A DNA stretch of 64,000 nt from Cyathus striatus. Taxonomy: Eukaryota; Basidiomycota; Agaricomycetes; Agaricales; Nidulariaceae. Shown here piece after piece: positions 12,506-24,211 of this stretch (position 1 is the first letter of the stretch; each line of letters opens with the position of its first letter). The stretch covers positions 372,001 to 436,000 of the forward strand of contig JAOVFP010000006.1 of the NCBI GenBank assembly GCA_025738555.1, read 5' to 3'. The notes beneath the pieces were generated by a model. It saw nothing but the letters and a program-made list of their open reading frames with translations. It had not been told where the DNA came from and did no database searches. A program made the position numbers and the translations under genes.

Positions 12506-13190
12506 TGTCACATCCCATTCTATTCCACTAGGGATTGAACTGCAGAATAGATAGTCTAGGTAGCAGAGTAACTGGTACACATTAGTAGGGTGCATGGAGG
12601 TAGTGAACAAGTACAGGAGTAGTGGAATGTTGGCTTCAACTTGTGTATTGCACCCTTGGACTTCCAGTTCTGTATTTAGAATGAAGAGGAGTAAGTGACA
12701 AAATAGTGGAGTTGGCTCAAGGCCTGAGTAGGAGAAAGGGTGTAAACATAGTTGATTTGAAACTGAAGTCTATCCACATTACAAAAGTAGTTTATATAGT
12801 AAACTACTTTGTCCAGATGCATATGGAGTAAATGCCCATAGGTTTGTGGCATCCTAGAGGTAAGTAAACTCCATGGAATGTAGACCATAGTAAACTAGTG
12901 ATACACCTCTAGATTATAGTCATAGGTAAAAGGCCAAGCACAGAGAATGAGGTAAAACAATAATAAAGGGAAGGGACAAGTAAACAGATACAAGTAAACA
13001 TTAGTAAGGAAGAGTTCAATATATAATAGTAACACATAACTGGAGGAAATGTACATAATCTTGAGTAAACCCAGAGAATGGTTTGAGACAATTGTCATGG
13101 ATATGACAACAGTGTGGCCTGGGCTTGCAGAAGGAGGAGTGAGGAGGGAAGTGTGGAGGTGAGTGTGGAAAGGGCATGGGTGCCATGTTG
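12411..13190 (+). repeat. Direct repeats flanking a solo LTR
   Basis: The string ggcttgcagaaggaggagtg begins at 12,411 and again at 13,122. In each copy a purine-rich stretch of about 60 bp follows. The solo LTR at 12,506-13,108 sits between them. This was probably a two-copy minisatellite unit before the LTR arrived. Confidence 0.6.
12506..13108. mobile_element. Solo LTR, family L3 (old copy)
   Basis: Begins TGTCACATCCC and ends ATATGACA. Over most of its length it matches the solo LTR at 14,646-15,343 (shared blocks include ggcttcaacttgt and agtagtttatatagta). The flanking 5-mers are ATGGT and ACAGT. They differ by two transitions, which is what a single ACGGT duplication gives if its CpG decays on opposite strands. 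CpG is absent inside. Confidence 0.7.
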
Positions 13191-13444
13191 GCATGCACAT
13201 GTAGGTGTTCAAGATGACAGGTTGAGTGGTGATAGCTATAGTGATCATAAAAATAAAGTGTTTTATGATCACTGCAATCATTAACAATAATCACCTTGTG
13301 CATTATGCATTCCCAGTGCTTATTCACCTATTAATACTAGATCTAATGGTGATCATATGTGATTATTGGCTATTTTGAAGTGAATATTACTATATTGTAA
13401 TGTGTATAAACAATTGTTGTTACTACTAATTGGATATTGCTATT

Positions 13445-13610
13445 GTACTTCATGTCACATTTGTCACATTCTTTGCACACTTCACATATTTCCTGCACTT
13501 CACATTTGTCACATTCTTCTCATGTGTCACACATTTCCCACGCGTCACGATTGTCACGCAATTATGCCTGTCACATATGTGACATATCTCTAGCATGTCA
13601 CATTGATCAA
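13445..13610 (+). repeat. Degenerate TGTCACA minisatellite
   Basis: Imperfect units of about 9-10 bp around (T)TGTCACA. All frames translate to Cys/His/Ser/Thr-rich strings, so the ORFs across it are artefacts of the repeat. Confidence 0.7.
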
Positions 13611-14645
13611 CACCAATGTTGGAATAATCAGTCAATGGTGGTCATGTTATACACAATTCAACCCATTGTAAGGTCTTGACCTTGCATCAAGCATCTATAT
13701 ACCACAGAGTTCTAATCCACTAGTTACATGACTGTTCTCACACATCAACTTCCCTGCACTTGCTCCTCCATTCCATTGGCCTTCAGTTCCATTCCTCTAC
13801 CTTTCCACTGCCTAGACTCAATGGCACTGCATTTCCATTGGTACCATTATTGTTTTACTCATTCCTTTCATTCCCTTTCTTATTTCCTTATCAGTACACA
13901 TTTTCTCTGACTCAATACTTACAAAAAACATACATACATACTTTTCACTGACTCCTATCTACTCATTCTGATTTGTTATCTTCTCATAAATATGTATATA
14001 AACCCAGTAAATAGACCCTGTACCTTAGAGTTCAATTTTACAAGACTTTAGACATGCATTTCTGAGTATCTAAGTCTAAAAAGTTAGAACCTCTTCAAAC
14101 TTTCCTAAGTGTATTTCCACATTGAAGCTCTAACCCTCTGAGTTTAAATCAGAAATCCCACACCCATGGATGAGTTGATCAAATATTGATGGGCTCCCAA
14201 TAGGTCTGCAATGACAATTGTTCCCATACCTTTCATGATCTAGGAATAAGAGTACTGAGTGACACCACATTTAATTCTCAGTCCATTGCTTAGCAATGAA
14301 ATTCAGCCTCTTACATTGACTAGTCATTCATTGATCTGTCAACTGTCAATCATTGACACATACTTTTTGACAGATGAGGTCTGATCCTGTTGATGACAAT
14401 GTTACACATGACTATGGAGAAATGATATTACATATTTTTGACAAGAGAGGAGAAGGGACAAAGCAGCCCTTCAGTAAAGAGAACAAGAAGAGAAGGCAAC
14501 AACATAATCAACACTAAGCCAAAGACAGAACAGTGAGTAAATAATAGCCACTGAGCAAGAAAGTGCAAAGAAGTACAGTAGGAATTTTTCAGATATAGGA
14601 ATCAATACTATGTAGTCATATAGAGTAAGCAGTTATGTGATTTAG

Positions 14646-15343
14646 TGTCATGTCCTGTTCCAATCACTAAGAATTGAACCATGAAGGAAGGTCTAACAAT
14701 GAGAGAGCATGTAAGTAAGAGCTCAGGGATAATGAATGATGTATGGGAGTAATGGAACATTGGCTTCAACTTGTATGTTGTGCCCCTTGAACCCCCTGCT
14801 CCATATATAGAACAGGGTGGAGTTGATGGTGAAATCTTGGAGTTGGAACAAGTCCCAAGTGAAGGAAAGGGTGTTAATGTAGTTTATTCAAAACTGTAGT
14901 CTACTTATAATGTGAAGTAGTTTATATAGTAGTTACTTTGTCCTGGATGGCAGACAGAGTTAGTGTCTATGGGTTTGTGGCATAATTGGGGATAAGTAAC
15001 TCCAGAGAATGTAGAGTACAGTAGACTAGTTCCACACCTCTAGATTACAGTCAATGTATAATGCCAAAGGTCATGGTAAGGATAAAGAATGGGGTAAGAT
15101 AATGAAGAATGGGGTAAAACTAATGGGGATGGAATTCATGGAATGTACTAGAAGGAATGGAAAGGCATAGAATGAATAGCAATAATAAAGGGAAGGAACA
15201 AGTAAACAGTTACAAGTAAACATTAGGTAAGTAAGAGTTCAATATATAACAAATGTATACAGTCTGGAGGAAACATACAATTCTCAGAAGAAAACATAAT
15301 GTCAGCTATTGTCAGTCCTAGGGGCTTTGTCACAGATATGACA
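14646..15343. mobile_element. Solo LTR, family L3
   Basis: 698 bp, starting TGTCATGTCC and ending ATATGACA, with perfect 5-bp TSD TTTAG at 14,641-14,645 and 15,344-15,348. The unoccupied site is seen in the related element near 33,243 (gtgactcaatatatgtg). No internal retroelement sequence remains. Confidence 0.9.
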
Positions 15344-15470
15344 TTTAGTAATATGTGTTGAAGATATTAGTATAACCAATGGCCAATGCAAGAATCATAA
15401 TCATCTAAAGGCTGTGATCTGTAAGTTTGATGTAATGTGGAATCACATATATTCACTATACATTCATATG

Positions 15471-16170
15471 CACCAGTGGCTTCGATTCTGATAGATCACT
15501 ACCAGTAAGCACCAGGGCTGTGAACTGTTTTGTCACTGGGGGCTTGATTGAGTGCATTTGGGATCATAACACATGCACTGTGATCAATGGACATTGCATT
15601 TGAAATCAATGTATACAAGTATGAATCAATGGTAGATTGTGCATATGAAACCAATGATAACTAGAGAACAAATCATTAGAGTGAAATCAATGAGAAATCA
15701 GTCAAAAATCAATGAATAGCTCGATACTTTGAAGTGCAATTTAAACTAAGCACAAATCATTGATTTCAACATTGATTTCACTCTCCAGGTATGTGTAATA
15801 TAGAGTAAAGTTTATTTGTTAGAAAAGGACTCATGGTCTAGTAGATAAAGTAAGTACATGTATATAGTTAACCACCCTAGTATTTAGTATATCCTGTAGT
15901 TAGGTACCTAACAATATCAAGCTATTCATTGATTTTTGACTGATTTCTCATTGATTTCACTCTAATGATTTGTTCTCTAGTTATCATTGGTTTCATATGC
16001 ACAATCTACCATTGATTCATACTTGTATACATTGATTTCAAATGCAATGTCCATTGATCACAGTGCATGTGTTATGATCCCAAATGCACTCAATCAAGCC
16101 CCCAGTGACAAAACAGTTCACAGCCCTGGTGCTTACTGGTAGTGATCTATCAGAATCGAAGCTGCAACTC
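15471..16170. mobile_element. Foldback/MITE element with about 242-bp arms
   Basis: Positions 15,479-15,720 and 15,921-16,162 are perfect or near-perfect inverted copies around a 200-bp loop. The 7-bp TSD is TCATATG at 15,464-15,470 and 16,171-16,177. The related element carries one TCATATG at 33,375-33,381, which is the empty site. The length of the TSD would suit a hAT-type mobiliser, but the outermost 8-9 bp of the two ends match poorly. No ORF. Confidence 0.85.
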
Positions 16171-16556
16171 TCATATGTGTTAAATATGCATGGTTCTTTA
16201 ACCATATATTCTTCTCTGTCTGATTGTTACATGTTTCCATAATGTTCAATACCATTGTAATGACCTGATCATCTTCATATCTAGACTAATCATTATGGTT
16301 ATTATTTTGTCATTTTATCACATCTCTAGTCTTGATTGTAAAACATGTCATACCATCCCATTTCTAAATTTCTTATACACTCTTAATAGGACTAAGACTC
16401 CAACTACATATACAATCTACATCCTCCAATCTAGTTTCTTATTACTGTTACACTTCCATAACATTATATTTGTCATATACTGTGTTACAACCTTCAATTC
16501 TACAAGTGGATATTCATTTCCTCTGCTTTTTATGATTTGCTCCATGCTTTCAGATA

Positions 16557-17233
16557 CACTGGAGTGCAAAAAGAATGAGCACACATTATTTTGCAATATC
16601 TCTGGAACAGTTCTATATATTCCTAATCTGTAAAATATGAAAAATAATATACCTTCTTGTCTTTGAAATAGTGGTAAAATTTTTTTCCTAAAAACGAAAT
16701 TCTCTTGATATACAAGCAGAAATAAAAATGGCACACTTTTCAGAGGGTATAAGGAAGCACCTACAGAACCCGGAAAAAATATATGATATAGTACTCCATC
16801 AACTAAGAACAGCACATTTTAGATCATAAAATTCGGACTAGTGGATCACTAGATAAAAAAATAAAAAAAGTCCAAAATTCAGCTGTTTTTGGCAAATTTT
16901 TGGCTCTCAGGCCAAAAATTGACATGTTTTGAATTTATTTTGTAGTGAATCACATTATCAATTTCTATGATCTAAAATGCATCTTGTTCAGTTCATTGTG
17001 TAGTATAACATATATTTTTTCTGGGTTCTATAGCTGCTTCCTTAAACCCTCTGAAAAGTGTGCCATTTTTATTTCTGCTTGTATATCAAGAGAATTTCCT
17101 TTTTAGGAAATTTTTACCACTATTTCAAAGACAAGAAGGTATATTATTTTTCACATTTTACAGGTTAGGAATATATAGACCTGTTCTAGAGATATTGCAA
17201 AATAATGTTTGCTCATTCTTTTGCACTCCAGTG
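16557..17233. mobile_element. Tc1/mariner-type MITE
   Basis: 677 bp with ends CACTGGAGTGCAAAAAGAAT and the inverse, flanked by TA dinucleotides (16,555-16,556 and 17,234-17,235). The TIRs extend about 290 bp (to about 16,845 and from about 16,955). The CACTGGAGTGCAAAA terminus with TA targets is typical of Tc1/mariner. No transposase, so it is non-autonomous. The TIR arms open long mirrored ORFs (for example LLVYQENF) that are probably not genes. Confidence 0.8.
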
Positions 17234-17394
17234 TATGTAAGAGGCAATAATTAGTACACATGTCTATTATTGTTATACTCTGTATTAGATAAAAAAAGCT
17301 AAAATAATATACATGATATTATAGACTAAAAATGCAGGATGGATGAAAATTAACACTGTGTAATTTTACACATTGCTGATCACCCACACATAAC

Positions 17395-17453
17395 TGTCAC
17401 AACTGTGCCCCTAGCCTGACTTGGCAGCAGAGTATGAGAGGGTGACTGTGGAG
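17395..17453. mobile_element. 5' fragment of a solo LTR, family L1, split by the hAT
   Basis: Starts TGTCACAACTGTGCCCCTAG. It continues at 29,771-30,383 on the other side of the hAT element. The two pieces minus the 8-bp hAT duplication total 664 bp, exactly the length of the intact solo LTR at 18,816-19,479. The outer flanks are ATAAC (17,390-17,394) and ATAAT (30,384-30,388), a TSD with one C/T difference. Confidence 0.85.
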
Positions 17454-18815
17454 TAGGCCTGCACATGGGTTGATCTGCCACAACCCATCATCTGAATTAT
17501 GGCTATCCACCAGATATGGGTACGGATAGATGATTATTACAGATTTCGGCACCCATCCATGCTAACCCATGCTAGCATTTATATAATTGAAATTATTGTA
17601 TCTGCTGTATTTCAATATACTGTATCTACTTCAGTTCTTAATCAAATTTCATGATCTTTTTACTGTTGGACTCGTAAAATTCAGGAGAGTAAATTTAGAT
17701 AAATACAATACAGAATACATGTACAGAAAAAATGAATAAAGCGAAATTGGTGCTACAATTACAATATATTCCTCAAGTTTTAACAGTTAGTCATGACTCA
17801 CTATCACTACTTGTGTCAGGTATGTTTCCCCAGTTAAAATCTTCTCCTGATAATGACAAATCAGGATCAACTACATTTTCAGCCAGCTCTGAGTCTTGCT
17901 CAGCTATTGTCACATCCATTTGGCTGAACTGTTATTACTCTTGTTTGCCAGCATTGATGCAACCTTCTCAATGCCAGGAAAAAGAGGACCATCAGACCAG
18001 GATCCAAGTGCCATTTTTGCTCTAAATGTGTTGGAGGTCATGCTGTGCTGTGATGTACTTAGTGTGCAGGTTTAGATTACTTTAATATACACTTAGAATA
18101 GTTTCCTAATTCCAGTGCAATTTTATATTCTAAGTTCCCAAGCTCAAAGATTTAATAGGTTTGAGGGTGTGTGAATATCAATTCTTTTCAAAGGTAAACT
18201 AAATTTAGAACGAGGTATATCTATTTTTGGTATGGAGCAGGACTTCAATGATTCAATGATCAATGGTTCAGATTTTAATTCAAAACAAGTTCAGTTTTAA
18301 ATCAGTATGTCAAATTTGTATTCTATTTCTGTACTGTTCTGTCTGATACACTTCCCTGTCTGTGGGGGAGAAGAATGCCTGTGCAGTTTCTGGCATTTTC
18401 CTTCCCCCACAGCCCACTATATACTTTTACTAAACAGTTATTCTACAGTTCTCTATCTACAGTACTCTCCTACCCATATGGTAGCTTAGGTCTAGGTCTG
18501 TGGTGAGTCAGTGCACAGCATTGGCCCATGAGTGTGCAGTCAATCATACAGCGCTACCACATTCCTTATCTATTGTGCTGTTGTGACAGTGCACAGGTGC
18601 AGGCACTTTCATAAGCATTTTCCTAATTCAGAAGTTATGGCAGTGATACATGATGTGTTCCCACTTGGCTTGCCACTTCCTTGATAACTCATCATTGTGT
18701 CATCACTGTGCCTGTTTCTTCCACACATTACATTCTCTACATCAGCTTCTGATAATCTACTGCTATCACACCCTTCCTGGTACCTGGTTATTGGGTCTAG
18801 AGCTCAGGTATGTTG

Positions 18816-19479
18816 TGTCACGACCATACCCCTAGCCTGACTTGGCAGCGGAGTATGAAGGGGTGACTACAGAGAAACGAGGGGTGAGTATGAGACAAAG
18901 GTGGAGAATGAGAACTCAGGGGGTAGGACTTCAGCTTCAGCTTATGTGCTGCGCCCCTGGGATTCCTGGTCCTGGATTTCGGAGTAAGGGCAAGCCCCTT
19001 GGAGAAGATGAGAGATGAGAAGATGAGAGGTGTAACTCAAGTCAGACTGAAGGGTGAGGACATAGTTCAATACAAAACTGAAGTCTAAGTACAAATCAAG
19101 TACTACTTAAATACTAGAGACTCAGAGTAAGTAAAGGCTGCTGGCCAAGGCCAGCAGAGAAGTACAGTCAGGGTAGGCATACGTAGAATGAAGACTATAA
19201 CTAACTAAACATAATAAAACACATTGGAGAAGTGAGTGTGTATGGTGGTGTAAAGTGAAACTGATAGTGGCACACTTAAGAATGATAAGTGACTCACTAT
19301 GAGATGTATACTACAATACTGAGGGGATAGCTCAGTAGAATGGAAGAAAGGAAATGGAAGTAATCTATGTACAGTAAGCAATTAGTAATAATTAGAATGT
19401 AATCAAAGTCTGGAGTAAACAAAGGTAAAGGTGGAGTAAGGGCATAGGAGTCCAGAGGTAGGCAATATGGGATATGACA
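18816..19479. mobile_element. Solo LTR, family L1
   Basis: 664 bp, starting TGTCACGACC and ending ATATGACA, with perfect TSD TGTTG at 18,811-18,815 and 19,480-19,484. Other family members are at 17,395-17,453 plus 29,771-30,383, and at 34,169-35,602. Nested in the hAT, so younger than it. Confidence 0.92.
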
Positions 19480-19793
19480 TGTTGTCAAGTTGTCATTTGT
19501 ACTGTTTCCATCCTTTATTCTTTGTTCTGAGTACATGTCATGCTGTTTTTATAGGGTCTTGTCTGATACTTTCATGTCAGTTTATGAATAAAATAAGTAT
19601 AGTATTTGTTTAAAAGTTTTTAATTCAGTTACTGAGGTGGAGTATATTTTTATAATAGATGTTATACCCCTTGATAGTTTATAGGAGGTGACATGGGACC
19701 TCAGTCCCTCCCCTTGGTGTCTGTCTCAATGCCTCAGTTCGAAATCTCACAAGTTGAGATATAGAAAAATAAATAAATTGCATGCATTTACAG

Positions 19794-22639
19794 TTACCTG
19801 CATATCAGCTGCATAAAATTGATTTGTTGGTGACCAGTTGAAAATGCACATTCTGCATCCACACTGGAGGCTATGTAATATAAAATCCAAATCCAAATCA
19901 ATAATGACATACCAGGTGCACTGCAATAATCTAAAGCCATATGTGATACTGAAGGTTGACTTTTAGAAGTAAAAGTCCAATACTTCAAATATCCTCCTGT
20001 ATCCTGTACATTATTTTCCTCCACCAATGGCTCACATAAATATACCTTAATACTATCAGGTTTGAGCTTCTTCTTGGAGCCACCAGCTTTGCATACAAAT
20101 TGGCCCAGAGATTTCTGGAAAGTTACACATGAATATTATTTAATGAATAGAAAAATATGAATAAAACCTGTGTCTCTCCATCATATGGTTCCTCGTCCCC
20201 ATCAAGTTTGTAGTTTTCAGTTCATTGTTTGACAACCATATCTTTGATCTCCTCAATCCACTCATCATGATATTCATGCTCCTTAAACCAATCCAATTTT
20301 TGATCAGGACACATAACTATACTATAAATTAGAAAAAAATTAAACTTAACAGTATAAAACCAACTCACCTACTGCAATATAATACACCTGAGACTCTGAA
20401 GTCAAAATGGTGTATTTCTCAATTATTAGTAATGCTGCTTTTGCAGCAACTTTCAGAATTGAGCAAATACAATTCTTCTTATCCATCAGAATATCAGTGA
20501 GTGAAAGCCAGATATCAAAAAAAATTGGCAAGACATCCATAATCAATGGAACATCTTTTTGAGAAAAGAGATCTGTTGCCTCCTTAAAAATCTAGAGCAA
20601 AATGTAAAAAAATCATATAATTTAAAAATAAAAACATGCTTCAAGTGCATCAATCAGATACTTGAGAGGACTCCACTGATCAGCAGAAAGCTGGTAACCA
20701 GTGAGTCCATGCTCTGATATAGTGGTAATTTGCTCCACTTTCTTTTGGAAATACTTGCATGATAGTAAGCACTGAAAATCAGAATTCCAGTGGGTAGCTA
20801 CATGTTGATCAAGAATCCATTTTGATCCATCCAACTGATTATTCCTTTGAACCAATTGGTCAAACTCTTCATGCAATGTAGGAGAATCATTGATGTGGCA
20901 AGCAAGACCCAAAACCTTGAAATTAATGAGTACTTCAATAAAATTAGATTATTCCACTCACCTTTGGCATCAATTGTAAGGCTTCCTTCATTTCAGCTGC
21001 TGAAAAAATGATACTCTGCCTATGCATAATTTGAATAGCCTGCTCATGAAGGGTAGCAGCAACTTCATAATTGTAAAGACCATGCCCATCATCATCTTCA
21101 GCTGTTGAATCATCAATTTCAAGCTCCTCATTGATAATTTCATCAGTGTCAATATCTTCATACTCAACTACCAACTTATCATCAGATACATTGGTAGTTT
21201 TCTTTGAAGAACACTTTTTGAAAAAGAAAGACATGAAGCTCTAAAATGATTATATCAATAATATTCAAGCTTAAATAATATATTTACCTTGGCAACAAGA
21301 TTTAAAATATGAGTGGTGCAATGAACATGTGCTGATGCACCACAGAATTTTGGAATATATTGTGGCAAAATTTCAACTAGCTTGTTGCAATTACTGGCAT
21401 TGTCCATAGTAACAGACAGAAGCTAATAATGTGTTAAGTAAGGAATAAAAAAATATGAATAATGTGAATAATAGCATACAAGTTTTTCAATCCCATAGTG
21501 TTTTAAACATGCAGCAAGCTCCTTAGCAAGATACTTTCCATTGTGTTTTTGTTTTAATCTGAATTTTAGTTATTAGATTTATATTAATATTTGCATAAAA
21601 TAATATTTACCAAATAAAATCAAGAATAGCACAGTGAATTTCTCCATCCTCTACCCATACAATAACAAGCCCAAGAAATGATGCAGTGATTGGGGCAGTC
21701 CAGCCATCAAGAGCAACATGGAATGTAGTGTTGAGAAGCTGGTATTAAATTATATGTTAGATCTCAGTAAATAAATAATAAATAAAATTCACCTGAAAGT
21801 ACTGCTGAACATGAAGTGACATTACTTTGAAAAGATAAATAGTGTCTCTTTGGATAGTGTCATGAGATGGTAGTCCCTGGGTGTAGCATTTGAATCTGCA
21901 TCTGATAAAATTTGTCATTGACCATATTAAAAGGCCACATGCTATCTGCACACTGAAGAACCAGAAGATTTCAGTGGTTTATTGGAGAGTATGGAATAGC
22001 AGAGACTGATGATAGTCCAGATGAACATGCCTCCTCTCACTGATATCCCACACAATTTCCATGCCAGTTTTTAAATTCTTTGTGCCATGATCAGTATCCA
22101 TATGCCCTTGATATTGAACATTATGCAATGTAAGACCAAGACCAGGACATGTTTTGCATGTAAAGGCAAAGAATATCTTGCAGCCTCCATTGACAGTATG
22201 ACAGTCCAATGATACATTATAATGATCATAGGCTGGTGATTTGATTTTAGAAAAGGAAGCCTCTGCATTTTATATTAATTCTTGAGCATTCAAGGATGGC
22301 TACAAGGTACACAGCAATAATGTCATCATCTGGCTTATCCCACACCTCCACATCTGTCATGTCCCTCACTGACACTGCAATGGCATGCTTCTTCTGCTTT
22401 ACTGGAGATAGCAGTACTGGGTAAGATAATGGAATATATCCAGTTCTGATGTCCTCATCAGAACCAGTTGGAGTATATGGTGGAGGAATATGAGCTGGTG
22501 ATGGGTTTTGAGATTTTTCAGGAGTGACTGGCCTACTTGGAATTGGTGTTCCCTGATTACTTCCTACAGGAGTGGATGCTTTGGATCCTCTAGTAGCACC
22601 TCTACCACAAGATCCATGCCTAGGTCCTCTTGGTGGCAT
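19794..22639 (-). pseudogene. hAT-family transposase, multi-exon, decayed
   Basis: DDE/RNase-H-like transposase of the hAT superfamily. The start is probably ATG 22,639 with a Pro/Ser/Gly-rich N-terminus (MPPRGPRHGSCGRG). Next comes a BED-like zinc-finger region (FTCKTC...HMDTDHGTKNL, about 22,050-22,200). An acidic segment follows (about 21,090-21,190), then the catalytic-core hallmark HVATHWNSDFQCLL (about 20,800), and last the C-terminal dimerisation block. In that block LDYCSAP and SSVDAECAFSTGHQQINF join cleanly once a 42-nt intron (19,912-19,871, GTATGT...ATAG) is removed. Other gaps between open segments contain plausible introns. The continuity of the whole frame could not be verified, so functional status is unknown. 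The Gypsy element inserted 11 bp upstream of the start codon. Confidence 0.8.
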
Positions 22640-22650
22640 TGTAGTGTAAT

Positions 22651-22994
22651 TGTTAGCGACAGACGAGCAAAATACTCGAAGCCGAACTTAAACACTCGAA
22701 CGTGAGAGAGAAATGAGTCTTATTGCTAATCTGGAATAAACTAGCACAAGAATAACGAACTACTAACTAGAAAGACCGTATTTATAGAAAAGAACCATGA
22801 AGTAATCGCATGTACATTAGCCTACATTACAATGCATGTTACTGTGCTTCTACATTAAGAACTCATGTAATACGTATGGCCGAACTGTGCAACTGTGCCC
22901 ACAGTTATGATGAGTAATGTATGTTGATACGCATGGTGGACATAGATAAGATATGATTAGATAAAGAGATTAGATAAGTGTTGAAATCCTAACA
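22651..22994 (-). repeat. 3' LTR of the Gypsy element, 30-bp deletion
   Basis: TGTTAG...CTAACA, 344 bp. It equals the other LTR (374 bp) minus 30 bp missing between 22,938 and 22,939. At about 22,918 it has TG where the other LTR has CG. Confidence 0.95.
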
Positions 22995-23010
22995 TTACCC
23001 CCCCTTTAAG
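22995..23010 (-). promoter_or_regulatory. Polypurine tract
   Basis: On the minus strand CTTAAAGGGGGGGTAAT directly precedes the 3' LTR. This is the expected site for priming plus-strand DNA synthesis in LTR elements. Confidence 0.75.
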
Positions 23011-23230
23011 AGTCGTGTCCTCACGACATTTCAATTGATTCTTCTGTTCTTGGGGGTCCTTGAGTTCGAAGGATAGGTCGTTCTTGAATTCGAAGTATGA
23101 TGCGAGGAATGTAATGACCGAGTATGAAAACGGCCATGCAGAGGATGAAGATGACAATAACGTAGATTAAAAGAGTGATGTTGTTAGAAAGCATTTCGAA
23201 TAATTATTACTTCGGATGGTTTCGTTGTAT

Positions 23231-24211
23231 TTATATGTTAGGACATTCCGGATTTTCCCGATGGAATTTATTTAAAAGACTTTTTGATCCGGTTAATGAC
23301 GTAATTGGTTCCCATGTGCAATGATCATAGGAGTAGCCTTTCCATTTAATTTTATAAAGAACCTTCTTCCGATTTATTTTCCAAGCAAGTATTGCTTCTA
23401 CTTCGTATTGTTCCTGATCATCTATCACAACAGCAGGTGGTGGTTTCGGTTTTTGTTGTGATTTGTATTGTGCAGGAATATGTTTCGTAAGTAGTTGTGT
23501 GTTATACACAGGGTGTTTCCGGTTCCAAGTTTTCGGTAATTGGATTTCATAGGAGGCTAATCCTACTTTCTTTATTACTTTAAAGGGTCCATATCTTTTA
23601 TCGTCTAATTTTGCTACTGGTCGATCGGATTTAATATTAATTCCTTCTACATAAACAAGATCTCCAGGTTTGTACTCAGGTGACTCTTTTCGATTTCTGT
23701 CATATCCTCGTTTCATTGCTTCGTTTGATAATGTAAGAGCCGCCTTTGCATTTTCTCGAGCTTTTGTGATTGTAGAAATGAATTCATCTACACCAATAGT
23801 TCTTGATGTTCCGTTTGGTCTTATTCCTCCATAAGGATGATGTCCATACATTAAATAGAAAGGGGTATATCCAGTTGCTCTGTGTACCGTGTCATTATAA
23901 TTGAATTCAGTAATGGCTATTCTATCTGCCCAATCATCTTGGTCGTAGTTTACATAAATCCTAAGATATTGTTCTATTTCCTGATTTACTCTTTCTACTT
24001 GTCCATTTGTTTGTGGTCGGTATGCAGTAGATAAATTCATTTTTACGCCTAATCGTTTTGTGAATTCTTTTGTGAAATGAGATGCAAATTGCGATCCTCG
24101 ATCACTTATAACACGTTGTGGCATTCCAAAGTTCTTAAATACTTTTTCTAAATATAATTCTGCTACTCCAGGACTATCGATTTCTTTATTGCATGGAATA
24201 AAGGCTGCCAT
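23231..24211 (-). pseudogene. Gypsy integrase core, GPY/F and chromodomain
   Basis: 326 codons. The integrase core shows the second catalytic Asp (ISDRGSQFASHF) and the Glu in NGQVERVNQEIEQYL. Then comes a GPY/F module (KRYGPFKVIKKVGLASYEI) and a C-terminal chromodomain (YEVEAILAWKI...YKIKWKGYSYDHCTWEP), which assigns the element to chromoviruses and is thought to target insertion to marked chromatin. The frame is one base off the upstream pol ORF at about 24,195. There, TTT ACT AAA TGG should probably contain one more A, so the integrase is split from its N-terminal domain. Confidence 0.93.

Larger units (their letters stand above)
13220..17394. mobile_element. Copy A of the minisatellite-TIR element (old, interrupted)
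   Basis: The left part (13,220-13,640) has GATCA-rich sequence followed by a TGTCACA minisatellite, as in the TIR at 31,878-32,363. The interior (about 14,220-16,556) aligns in order with 32,830-33,750, for example 'actgagtgacaccacatttaa' against 'cccagtgatgccacatttaa' and 'agccactgagcaagaaagt' against 'ggccactgagcaagaaagt'. Three later insertions interrupt it: a solo LTR, a foldback element and a Tc1-like MITE. The right boundary is uncertain. No transposase ORF is visible. Confidence 0.55.

Noticed and set aside
13445..13610. Regularly repeated TGTCACA motifs as a possible CRISPR-like array
   Set aside because: Units are degenerate, about 9-10 bp and without unique spacers, in a eukaryotic genome; a minisatellite explains them.
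16417..17254. Mirrored ORFs with hydrophobic LFLLVYQENF strings
   Set aside because: They are the two TIR arms of the Tc1-like MITE read in opposite directions, not a duplicated gene.
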